A stretch of DNA of 5,445 nt from positions 1 through 5,445 of the forward strand of contig CAYWOD010000230.1 in assembly GCA_964459805.1 (NCBI GenBank), in the 5' to 3' direction. The notes under the pieces are model-generated. The model made no database searches, was not told the DNA's origin, and saw only the letters and a program-made list of their open reading frames with translations. Position numbers and translations under genes: made by a program. Shown here piece after piece: positions 1 through 5,445 of this stretch. The first letter of the stretch is position 1; every line of letters begins with the position of its first letter. This stretch comes from DAOVRL01 sp964459805. GTDB taxonomy: Bacteria > Planctomycetota > Phycisphaerae > Sedimentisphaerales > Anaerobacaceae.

Positions 1-27
1 AACAGGGAATACAAACTAAACCTAAAT

Positions 28-33
28 GAGGAG
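28..33 (+). promoter_or_regulatory. Ribosome binding site of the isomerase gene
   Basis: GAGGAG lies 8 nt upstream of the ATG at 42, a near-consensus Shine-Dalgarno sequence at good spacing. It supports this ATG as the true start. Only 41 nt of upstream sequence are visible, so no promoter can be assigned. Confidence 0.8.
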
Positions 34-41
34 ACCATATT

Positions 42-899
42 ATGTCTACTCGACTAAAGCTAAGCATGCACGTTGACAATTGGCGGCACTTTGACGTCTC
101 TTATGACGTCCCCTGCCAGGTTGCCAAGGACCACGATATGGAGTACGTTGAGTTCGGCACAATCGACGGGGACTACTTCGTCCAGGCCCTGGGCTATAAT
201 CCGCATATCCCCCTTCATTCGAACCCGCTCAAGCTCAAGAGCTACCTGGACTCAATGGGTCTGAAGGCCTCCCAGCTCGACGCTGCCTATCCAATGTCCT
301 GCCCCGAGGGTCAGCACCGCGGGATCGGCTACACGGTTCGGACCATCCAGTTCGCCAAGGGTCTCGGCTGCCCATGTGTGGACACGACAGACGGCGGACG
401 TAAACCGGAAGGATACACCGACGACGAGGTGATGGCGCTTATGAAGCAGTATTACCGCGTAGTGCTCGATTGGGCCCAGGAATATGACATCATTATCAAC
501 GTCGAGCCGCACGGACCCTACACGACCGATCCGGATAGTATGGAGCAGATTCTCAGCTTTTATGACTCGCCGTATTTGAGGATGAACATGGACACGGGCA
601 ATGTCTTTATCGCGGGGGAGGACCCGGTCAAGTTCCTCAAGCGATTTCGCGACAAGGTTTCGCACTGCCACATCAAGGACGTCAGCGCAGAGCTTGCCGA
701 GGCCGTCCGCGGCGGGATGACGGGCATCGCCTGCTCCGTTGTCGGTATCGGCGAAGGCGTGAACGCCGAGAACATCGCCGGCTGTATCGAGCTGCTCAAG
801 GAAATCGACTGGGATGGCTGGCTGTCAATAGAATGTGAAGCGGCGCCCGGCAAAATCGAGCAAAGCATCGAGTGGCTGCGAAAAGAAATCGCCCGATAG
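42..899 (+). CDS. Sugar phosphate isomerase/epimerase (xylose isomerase-like TIM barrel)
   Basis: A complete 285-residue cytoplasmic protein of the AP-endonuclease-2/xylose-isomerase-like TIM-barrel superfamily, with no signal peptide or membrane segment. The visible signature is four putative divalent-metal ligands at the ends of barrel strands: Glu155 (in NVEPHG), Asp184 (MNMDTGN), His210 (CHIKDV) and Glu264 (SIECE). Their order and spacing resemble those of D-tagatose 3-epimerase-type enzymes. The N-terminal strand (KLSMHVDNW) and EYVEFG at 34-39 fit the first two barrel strands. The length is normal for the family. The family interconverts ketoses, inosose or related sugars through metal-assisted proton transfer; the actual substrate cannot be read from sequence. 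The start is fixed by a strong Shine-Dalgarno sequence. The gene is convergent with the polymerase gene and looks more GC-rich at third codon positions than the minus-strand genes, so a functional link to them is unlikely. An upstream operon partner may lie outside the window. Confidence 0.88.
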   Translation: MSTRLKLSMHVDNWRHFDVSYDVPCQVAKDHDMEYVEFGTIDGDYFVQALGYNPHIPLHSNPLKLKSYLDSMGLKASQLDAAYPMSCPEGQHRGIGYTVRTIQFAKGLGCPCVDTTDGGRKPEGYTDDEVMALMKQYYRVVLDWAQEYDIIINVEPHGPYTTDPDSMEQILSFYDSPYLRMNMDTGNVFIAGEDPVKFLKRFRDKVSHCHIKDVSAELAEAVRGGMTGIACSVVGIGEGVNAENIAGCIELLKEIDWDGWLSIECEAAPGKIEQSIEWLRKEIAR

Positions 900-943
900 G
901 TTCTTTGCCGTACCTACTGCTTTGTCGCACATTAAATGATGGA

Positions 944-1036
944 TGTCATTCTGATCGCAGCGAAGTCGCAGACCCGGCTATGACTGGAATCTCCTTGCCT
1001 CAGGCCAGATGCTTCGCCTTTCGGCTCAGCATGACA
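944..1036. repeat. Short interspersed repeat with imperfect terminal inverted repeats
   Basis: The ends TGTCATTCTGA (944-954) and TCAGCATGACA (1026-1036) are inverted repeats matching at 10 of 11 positions. Between them are GCGAAG-like and CTTCGCC-like segments and GAATCTCC. This is the form of a short dispersed intergenic repeat (TGTCATTCTGAGCGAAG...type) seen in many bacterial genomes, which often yields spurious short proteins when translated. It is the main content of the 164-nt convergent gap between the isomerase and polymerase stops (900-1063). It could fold into a hairpin between the two 3' ends, but no T-run makes it a clear intrinsic terminator. It encodes no transposase and would be non-autonomous. 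Its membership of a multicopy family is inferred from recognition of the pattern; only one copy is in the window. Confidence 0.65.
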
Positions 1037-1063
1037 ACCCATCAGACCATCTGCGATGCACCA

Positions 1064-3943
1064 CTATGCCACCGTGCCGCAGTCGCGGCCTTCTATAGTA
1101 ATTGACGATAGATGCTCGGTAACTTTGCCTTTTATCCAGATTGGGCCGCCGGCCGAACAGATGTTTTGATACAGGTTTATCTTATCGGGAAAGAAGGTTA
1201 TCTCTGCCAGGCCGGTGGAATCCTCTAATGTTACAAAGCCCATTACCCGGCCATCATTAGTCCTGGCCCGTCTTGCGGTGGCCACAAAGCCGGCTACGGT
1301 AACTTCCCTGTTGATGAATTTGCTTAGCCTGGCCGCCGGCGTGTGCTTTATCTGCAGCAACAGCGCCGGATGCAGGCTAAATGGAATTCCGGTAACGTCA
1401 ACCTCGGCTTTCAATTTCGCTATCCGGTCGTATTCGGGCAGTCCTTTTCGTGATGGATTATTGTAGAGATCAAAGAGCAGCAGTTGATTCGGGTCCAAAG
1501 GCGCAAAATGTAACTGCATCAGCATTGCCGGCCGACTTTTTCCCAGCCCGTCACAGGCACCGACGTGAATAAGGTTTTGCAACTGAGGCCGATTGAACTT
1601 TACCCGTGTGCGCAGGTCGTCTATGTCGGTAAAGGGCCTGATCTTTCTTTGCTCAGCTATGGCCTCGGTAGCGTTATAACTGAGGCCCTTGATGATATTC
1701 AAACCCGCGCGAATGGCTCTGCCCTGCGGTGACCACTCTATTTCGCTGTGATTGACGTGCGGCGGCAGTATCCTTATGCCGTGCCTTATGGCCTCCCACA
1801 CATAGACCCTCAGCGGATACATCCCGTGGTGATTGTTAAACAGCGAAGTATAAAATTGCTGCGGATAGTGCGCCTTGAGAAAAGCGGTCTGCCAGGCGAT
1901 ATTGGCATATACCGTCGCGTGGGCCTTGCAGTACGAATAGGCGGCGAATTTCAGTATCTGCTCCCAGATGGCCTCGGCACTCTGGCGGTCGATCCCTTCC
2001 TGCTCGGCCTTGGAATATACGAAATCGACATATTGGGCCTGCAGACGCACAGCGGAAACCTTCTTCGATACTTCCGTCCTGAATTGATTGGCCTCGGCGA
2101 GGCTGTAGCCGGCAATTTCGACGGCTATCCGCATCACGTCCTCCTGATACAGCATAACGCCGTAAGTGTCACCGAGGACATCTTTCATTTTCGGGTGCAG
2201 ATACCGGAACGGCTTTCCATTGACGTGCCGCTCGATGAATTCGGTCTTCATCCCACCTGAAGCGGGGCCGGGCCTGATTAGCGATAAGGCAATTGCGGCA
2301 TCTTTCTTGCTCTTGACCTTGAGCCCGCGCAGGAGCTGTCTCATCCCCGGCGATTCACATTGAAATACGCCGAGACTGTCACCGGCCGTCAGCAGCTTCG
2401 CCGTTTTTTCATCGTTTGGGTCTATAGAGTCGATGTCCACACGTTCGGCGGGCTTGCTGATAATATGCACCGCCTCGTTTACTGTTGAAAGTGCTCTATT
2501 GCCCAGGAGGTCGATTTTAACCAGCCCCACGGCCTCGGCGGCCCTTTTGTCGTATTGAGTTATAATCACGCCTTTGTTCGCGCGCTCGAGAGGTGCGATA
2601 CATCTGACCGGCTTGGGAGTGATAACGATGCCGCCGCAGTGGACGCCTATGTGCCTGGGGACATCTATTATCCTCTCAGCCAGCTTATAGACGGCAGAAT
2701 CGGGATTTGGTTTTCGTGCGTTGACAAGCTCGTTTATCTGGTTTGGCTCCAGGTCGAGGAACCTTCCCACGTCTCGAACGGCGCTGCGACGGCGGTATCT
2801 GTTGATATTCGAGATCATCGCGACGTTTTCGTAGCCCCAGTGTTCATAGCAGAACTTTATCACCTCGTCCCGCCTTCTCCAGCAAAAGTCAATATCAATA
2901 TCGGGACAGTCTTTTCTGCCGGGGTTCATAAAACGCTCGAAGTACAGATTGTTCGCAACAGGGCATACCCTCGTAAAGCCAAGCAAATGTGCCGCGAGCG
3001 ACCCCGCCGCTGAGCCGCGCACTTCTACGGCAATACCGCTCTGCTTCGCAAAGTCAACTATCCTGTGGACCACCAGAAAATAATCACTGAATTTATTTTT
3101 TCGTATGGTTGCCAGCTCGCGTTCGAGCCGCTTAACAATATCCTTATCCACGAGATTATATTTTTTTGCAAGACCGATGTGGCAAAGTCTGGCCAGCTCG
3201 GCATCGGCGGTTCTACCTTTGGTAAGCTTGAGTTTGGGTAGGAAATACCGTCGGTTTAGTAATTGGAAATTGCAGCGCTGAGCTATCTGTTCGGCATTAC
3301 GGACTGCTTGAGGACAGTTGCGAAACATGCGCTTGAATTGCGTCTCTGGTATGAGCTTATTGAATCCGCAGCAATCCAGCGGCCCCGACCCGGCCACGCT
3401 TAGCCGCCTTATCCTTGCCAAAAGCCTGGCTGTAACTATATCGCCGTCATCCAGGTAGTTGAAATCTTCGCAGGCGATAGCTGCTATCTTATTCGCCCTT
3501 GCCCACTTGGCCGGTGCCGGCCCTTTACAGCCGGCAAATAGATAATCCCTGTGAAATATCTCTTGCAGGAGCTTTAGCAGCCTTTGCTGGGAGGAGATAC
3601 AGATAAGCCCTTTGCTGTGCCTTTTTAGCTGCTCAATCAGGCAGAAGTTGCTGTCCAGGTTTCTTGCCGTAGTTATTCTGCAAAGATTTTCATACCCGGC
3701 CCTGTTCTCAGCTAACAGTACGGCTTTTTGGCTATGGGTTAGAATCTCTACGCCGACGATCGCTTTTATATCGGCCTGCTTGGCCGACTTGCAAAAATCC
3801 ACCGCCCCATACATCGAATTGACGTCCGTTAGGGCAATGGCGCCGTAGCCGTACTCCTTGGCCCTTTGGACGAGCCGCTGCACCGAGACCGGCCCTCTCA
3901 AAAGGCTGTAGTAACTCCTGCAGGCAAGTGCGGCTATGCGCAT
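1064..3943 (-). CDS. dnaE: DnaE-type DNA polymerase III alpha subunit, DnaE2/error-prone-like, with degenerate PHP domain
   Basis: A complete 959-residue C-family DNA polymerase, shorter than replicative DnaE (about 1160) and DnaE2 (about 1050). Domains in order: PHP (about 1-200), palm/thumb/fingers (about 210-700), helix-hairpin-helix region (about 735-810, with LIHVGACDGLG) and OB fold (about 875-955). It ends there, lacking the C-terminal tau-binding domain. The catalytic aspartates are present: Asp350 and Asp352 in PDIDIDF, and Asp478 in VKIDLLG. The VRGSAAGS motif (308-315) is also kept. The block RYRRRSAVRDVG (382-393) resembles DnaE2/ImuC more than replicative DnaE. PHP metal ligands are lost: the HxH site reads ALA (5-7), TDH reads TDV (39-41), and a later His is Asn162. 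QLLLF (820-824) looks like a beta-clamp binding motif. There is no proofreading exonuclease domain. The ATG start is supported by GGAGAAG just upstream, and an in-frame stop lies 27 nt further upstream. Position behind lexA and DUF72 suggests a damage-induced translesion polymerase. Polymerase identity is secure; the mutagenic role is inferred. Confidence 0.92.
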   Translation of the reverse strand: MRIAALACRSYYSLLRGPVSVQRLVQRAKEYGYGAIALTDVNSMYGAVDFCKSAKQADIKAIVGVEILTHSQKAVLLAENRAGYENLCRITTARNLDSNFCLIEQLKRHSKGLICISSQQRLLKLLQEIFHRDYLFAGCKGPAPAKWARANKIAAIACEDFNYLDDGDIVTARLLARIRRLSVAGSGPLDCCGFNKLIPETQFKRMFRNCPQAVRNAEQIAQRCNFQLLNRRYFLPKLKLTKGRTADAELARLCHIGLAKKYNLVDKDIVKRLERELATIRKNKFSDYFLVVHRIVDFAKQSGIAVEVRGSAAGSLAAHLLGFTRVCPVANNLYFERFMNPGRKDCPDIDIDFCWRRRDEVIKFCYEHWGYENVAMISNINRYRRRSAVRDVGRFLDLEPNQINELVNARKPNPDSAVYKLAERIIDVPRHIGVHCGGIVITPKPVRCIAPLERANKGVIITQYDKRAAEAVGLVKIDLLGNRALSTVNEAVHIISKPAERVDIDSIDPNDEKTAKLLTAGDSLGVFQCESPGMRQLLRGLKVKSKKDAAIALSLIRPGPASGGMKTEFIERHVNGKPFRYLHPKMKDVLGDTYGVMLYQEDVMRIAVEIAGYSLAEANQFRTEVSKKVSAVRLQAQYVDFVYSKAEQEGIDRQSAEAIWEQILKFAAYSYCKAHATVYANIAWQTAFLKAHYPQQFYTSLFNNHHGMYPLRVYVWEAIRHGIRILPPHVNHSEIEWSPQGRAIRAGLNIIKGLSYNATEAIAEQRKIRPFTDIDDLRTRVKFNRPQLQNLIHVGACDGLGKSRPAMLMQLHFAPLDPNQLLLFDLYNNPSRKGLPEYDRIAKLKAEVDVTGIPFSLHPALLLQIKHTPAARLSKFINREVTVAGFVATARRARTNDGRVMGFVTLEDSTGLAEITFFPDKINLYQNICSAGGPIWIKGKVTEHLSSITIEGRDCGTVA

Positions 3944-3945
3944 AC

Positions 3946-3952
3946 CTTCTCC
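3946..3952 (-). promoter_or_regulatory. Ribosome binding site of the DnaE-type polymerase gene
   Basis: On the minus strand GGAGAAG precedes the ATG at 3943 with about 5 nt from GGAG plus its tail to the start. It lies in the 38-nt gap after the DUF72 stop, which argues for separate translation initiation within a shared transcript. Confidence 0.7.
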
Positions 3953-3981
3953 ACCCTGACGAACGGCAATCTAATGAACGA

Positions 3982-4833
3982 TTATACATTTAAGGCAATC
4001 CTTGCCAGGTCCGGATAACTCCTTAAAAGCCCCTCGGGGACGGGCTGTTTTTGCCCCGTGACCAGCGCCTTTAACTCAAGTGCATTGGCAAGCTCGGCGC
4101 CCCGGTAGTGATTGTTGGCGATAACGGTGAGCGATTCGAAGGCCTTGGCCAGTTTATCGAGCCGTTTTTTTATCTGAGCAAGCTCACTGTCCTCGTAATA
4201 GTAATCGTAAGTCTCATCCCTGCCGGCCTTGCTGAACCACTTTTCTCTGTTTCTTCCGTGCATCCTGAAATAGCCGTTTGTGCCCACCGTGCAAAGCTGC
4301 ATATCGAATGAATTCCACGTGGTCGGATAGTCGAGATTGCAGACGGCAACGCCGAGGTCCTGGAGGAAATTCAGGGCACCGGGCATCTGCCAGGATTTAT
4401 GCCTTATCTCCACCACTAAGCTGAACGTATCGGAAAAATTCTTCACTATCTCGGATAGATGCCGCCGGCTGTGCTGCGAATCGGCAAAGTCGTATCTAAA
4501 CTGCACCAGCAGTTGTCTCAATTTGCCTTCGTCGAGCAAAGGCTTAAAGCCCGTATGAAACTGCTTGACGGTTGCCGATTCGATTTTGCCTTCGTGGGTA
4601 ATATCGCGGTGCAGCTTGGCCGTAAAGAAAAACTCAGGCTTGGCCGAGGTCCTCTTCAGCCAGGATACGCTGTTTCGCTCGGCGGGGGGGCAATAGAACG
4701 TGCTGTTAATCTCGATAACATCCACAAAGCCGCTGACATATTCGAGCTTATCGATCCCCGATTGTGTATAGACAATCCCGTTCCAGTCCGCATAAGACCA
4801 GCCCGCGATCCCTATGTAAATCCGATCATCCAT
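3982..4833 (-). CDS. DUF72 (YecE-like) family protein
   Basis: A complete 283-residue protein of the DUF72/YecE family, which has a TIM-barrel-like fold; its biochemical function is not established to my knowledge. The whole family pattern can be seen: GIAGWSY near the N-terminus (8-14), EINSTFY (41-47), FTAKLHRDITHE (70-81), LLVQFRYDF (108-116), VEIRHKSW (141-148), NLDYP (166-170), YFRMHGRN (188-195) and ANNHYRGAELANALELK (239-255). The length is typical and no conserved block is missing. No signal peptide or membrane segment is visible, so it is probably cytoplasmic. The start is an ATG with AGGG 6 nt upstream. It ends 38 nt before the dnaE start on the same strand, so the two are very likely co-transcribed. 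The lexA gene lies 177 nt upstream with a repeat in between. The context suggests a role in DNA damage response or mutagenesis, but this is association only; the conserved Asp, Glu, His and Asn residues allow for an enzymatic role. Confidence 0.9.
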   Translation of the reverse strand: MDDRIYIGIAGWSYADWNGIVYTQSGIDKLEYVSGFVDVIEINSTFYCPPAERNSVSWLKRTSAKPEFFFTAKLHRDITHEGKIESATVKQFHTGFKPLLDEGKLRQLLVQFRYDFADSQHSRRHLSEIVKNFSDTFSLVVEIRHKSWQMPGALNFLQDLGVAVCNLDYPTTWNSFDMQLCTVGTNGYFRMHGRNREKWFSKAGRDETYDYYYEDSELAQIKKRLDKLAKAFESLTVIANNHYRGAELANALELKALVTGQKQPVPEGLLRSYPDLARIALNV

Positions 4834-4839
4834 TTTTAT

Positions 4840-4843
4840 CCCT
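4840..4843 (-). promoter_or_regulatory. Ribosome binding site of the DUF72 gene
   Basis: On the minus strand AGGG lies 6 nt upstream of the ATG at 4833. It is a modest Shine-Dalgarno match that fits the start, which is also the point where homology to the family begins (IYIGIAGWSY). Confidence 0.5.
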
Positions 4844-4912
4844 ATTCAGAGTAACTGCTTTTGAATCCGCTACCACCGTAAGTGTTAGCTCAGTAACAAT
4901 GTAATACAATTT

Positions 4913-4979
4913 GTCGTTCCCGCGCAAGGGCCTATTGAAAAAGTCGAGATTGCTTCGTCGCTTCGCTCCTCGCAATGAC
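4913..4979. repeat. Short interspersed repeat of the GTCATTGCGAGG type
   Basis: Read on the minus strand, the element begins GTCATTGCGAGGAGCGAAG and ends CGCGGGAACGAC. This is a familiar dispersed intergenic repeat in many bacterial genomes. When translated it gives spurious peptides such as SLRGAKRRSNL, and exactly that peptide appears here. The two ends are only partly inverted copies (7 of 12 positions). The far end instead resembles the GTCATTCCCGCG repeat type, so the element may be a composite. An internal short stem (ATTGC at 4949-4953 with GCAAT at 4972-4976) is followed on the minus strand by a run of five T. It fills much of the 177-nt gap between lexA and DUF72 (4834-5010) and could weaken or attenuate read-through, which is inference. 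No transposase is encoded. Confidence 0.65.
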
Positions 4980-5010
4980 GTACTGCGTATTCTATTGTAA
5001 CAGAGCATCA

Positions 5011-5445
5011 CTAACGTATATCCGTCCTTAAACAACCTATCACCTTGCCGATTATACGAACGTCTTTCTCGGCCCGTTTTATGTATCGGGTCTTATACCC
5101 GGCGGCGCGGTTGGCGGATTTAAGCGCTATTCGATTGCGCTGAATATATATCCTTTTAACCGTCGCCTCGTCATCCAGCAATACCACGCCGATTTGGCCG
5201 TTTGCAATTGTCGAGTTGGGTTTGACCAGCACAAGGTCGCCGTCCATAATACCTTCATCGACCATGCTGTCGCCAACGACTTTCAGCAGAAACGCATCGC
5301 CGGACCGGCCGAACATATCGGGCAGGCTTATATATTCTTCGATATTCTCCTGAGCTAATATCGGCTCACCCGCTGCGACTGCCCCCACAAGGGCAGGGCT
5401 ACCGCATCTAATTTTTATGCGATTCAAGACATCGCCAGCGGCGGT
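5011..5445 (-). CDS. lexA: LexA-type SOS repressor, 5' end beyond the window (partial)
   Basis: The visible 144 residues are the C-terminal S24 self-cleaving serine protease domain of a LexA repressor. Numbering from the window edge, the self-cleavage site is Ala25-Gly26 (VAAGEP), the nucleophile is Ser60 (VVGDSM) and the general base is Lys97 (ATVKR). The 35- and 37-residue spacings equal those of E. coli LexA (Ala84, Ser119, Lys156), so RecA-stimulated autocleavage is expected to work. The reading frame stays open to the right edge (TAAGDV precedes a TTG at 5427), so about 60 N-terminal residues with the winged helix-turn-helix should lie outside the window. A UmuD-like protein of 138 residues starting at that TTG is the alternative. 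It is less likely given the open frame, the AAGEP site (E. coli UmuD cleaves at Cys-Gly) and the absence of a visible ribosome binding site. LexA represses DNA damage genes; the downstream DUF72-dnaE pair is a natural target. The stop is TAG. Confidence 0.85.
   Translation of the reverse strand, partial: TAAGDVLNRIKIRCGSPALVGAVAAGEPILAQENIEEYISLPDMFGRSGDAFLLKVVGDSMVDEGIMDGDLVLVKPNSTIANGQIGVVLLDDEATVKRIYIQRNRIALKSANRAAGYKTRYIKRAEKDVRIIGKVIGCLRTDIR

Noticed and set aside
252..671. A 139-codon open frame on the minus strand inside the isomerase gene
   Set aside because: It is antisense to a complete gene with all catalytic ligands and shows no family features of its own.
872..1105. A possible 77-residue protein on the plus strand after the isomerase
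   Set aside because: It overlaps the isomerase and polymerase ends, and its middle (CHSDRSEVADP...) is the translation of the 944-1036 repeat.
1748..2260. A 170-codon open frame on the plus strand, opposite the polymerase gene
   Set aside because: It lies wholly inside the strongly conserved polymerase coding region on the other strand. No recognisable domain or ribosome binding site supports it. The same holds for 2555-3013, 1215-1466 and 3612-3848.
4459..4854. A 131-codon open frame on the plus strand opposite DUF72
   Set aside because: It is antisense to a full-length conserved DUF72 protein and has no recognisable motifs.
4834..5010. LexA operator upstream of DUF72
   Set aside because: I looked for CTGT-N8-ACAG and GAAC-N4-GTTC forms on both strands. 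Only half sites (for example CTGTTACAAT on the minus strand) were found. The operator type of this organism is unknown, so no site is called.
4826..5035. A possible 69-residue protein on the minus strand spanning the lexA-DUF72 gap
   Set aside because: Its core (SLRGAKRRSNL...PLRGND) is the translation of a dispersed repeat, and it overlaps both the lexA end and the DUF72 start. It is not a plausible gene.
5011..5427. A complete UmuD-like protein starting at the TTG at 5427
   Set aside because: The frame stays open to the window edge, the cleavage site and spacing are LexA-like, and no ribosome binding site can be placed before the TTG. A truncated view of LexA is the simpler reading.
1..5445. 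CRISPR array, tRNA, rRNA, riboswitch or phage genes
   Set aside because: No regularly spaced direct repeats, structural RNA motifs or phage proteins are visible; nearly all of the window is accounted for by four genes and two repeats.

Overview
The window looks like a piece of a bacterial chromosome of moderate GC content. It holds four protein genes and two short interspersed repeats. A planctomycete (Phycisphaerae-like) or other environmental bacterium of the PVC/deltaproteobacterial type would fit, judging from the style of the sugar isomerase and the repeats. This placement is a weak inference, because no rRNA or other marker gene is present.

Layout. On the plus strand, positions 42-899 encode a complete sugar phosphate isomerase/epimerase-type TIM-barrel protein with all four expected metal ligands. 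It faces a three-gene block on the minus strand, read from right to left: a LexA-type SOS repressor (5445 to 5011, cut by the window edge, so its DNA-binding N-terminus is not visible), a DUF72/YecE-family protein (4833 to 3982), and a 959-residue DnaE-type polymerase III alpha subunit (3943 to 1064). DUF72 and the polymerase are 38 nt apart, each with its own Shine-Dalgarno sequence, and are very probably co-transcribed. LexA and DUF72 are separated by 177 nt that contain a repeat element, so their co-transcription is less certain. The convergent gap between the isomerase and the polymerase (900-1063) holds a second, different repeat.

How the genes may work together. A LexA repressor next to a second-type DnaE polymerase is the hallmark of SOS-induced translesion/mutagenesis loci, classically lexA-imuA-imuB-dnaE2. 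Here the position usually held by imuA/imuB is taken by a DUF72 protein of unknown biochemical role. The polymerase keeps its three catalytic aspartates and an apparent clamp-binding motif (QLLLF). It has lost the metal-binding histidines of its PHP domain and ends at the OB fold, without the C-terminal tau-binding domain of replicative alpha subunits. The most interesting reading is a compact damage-inducible polymerase module, lexA-DUF72-dnaE, that may not need an ImuB adaptor. The isomerase is probably unrelated to it.
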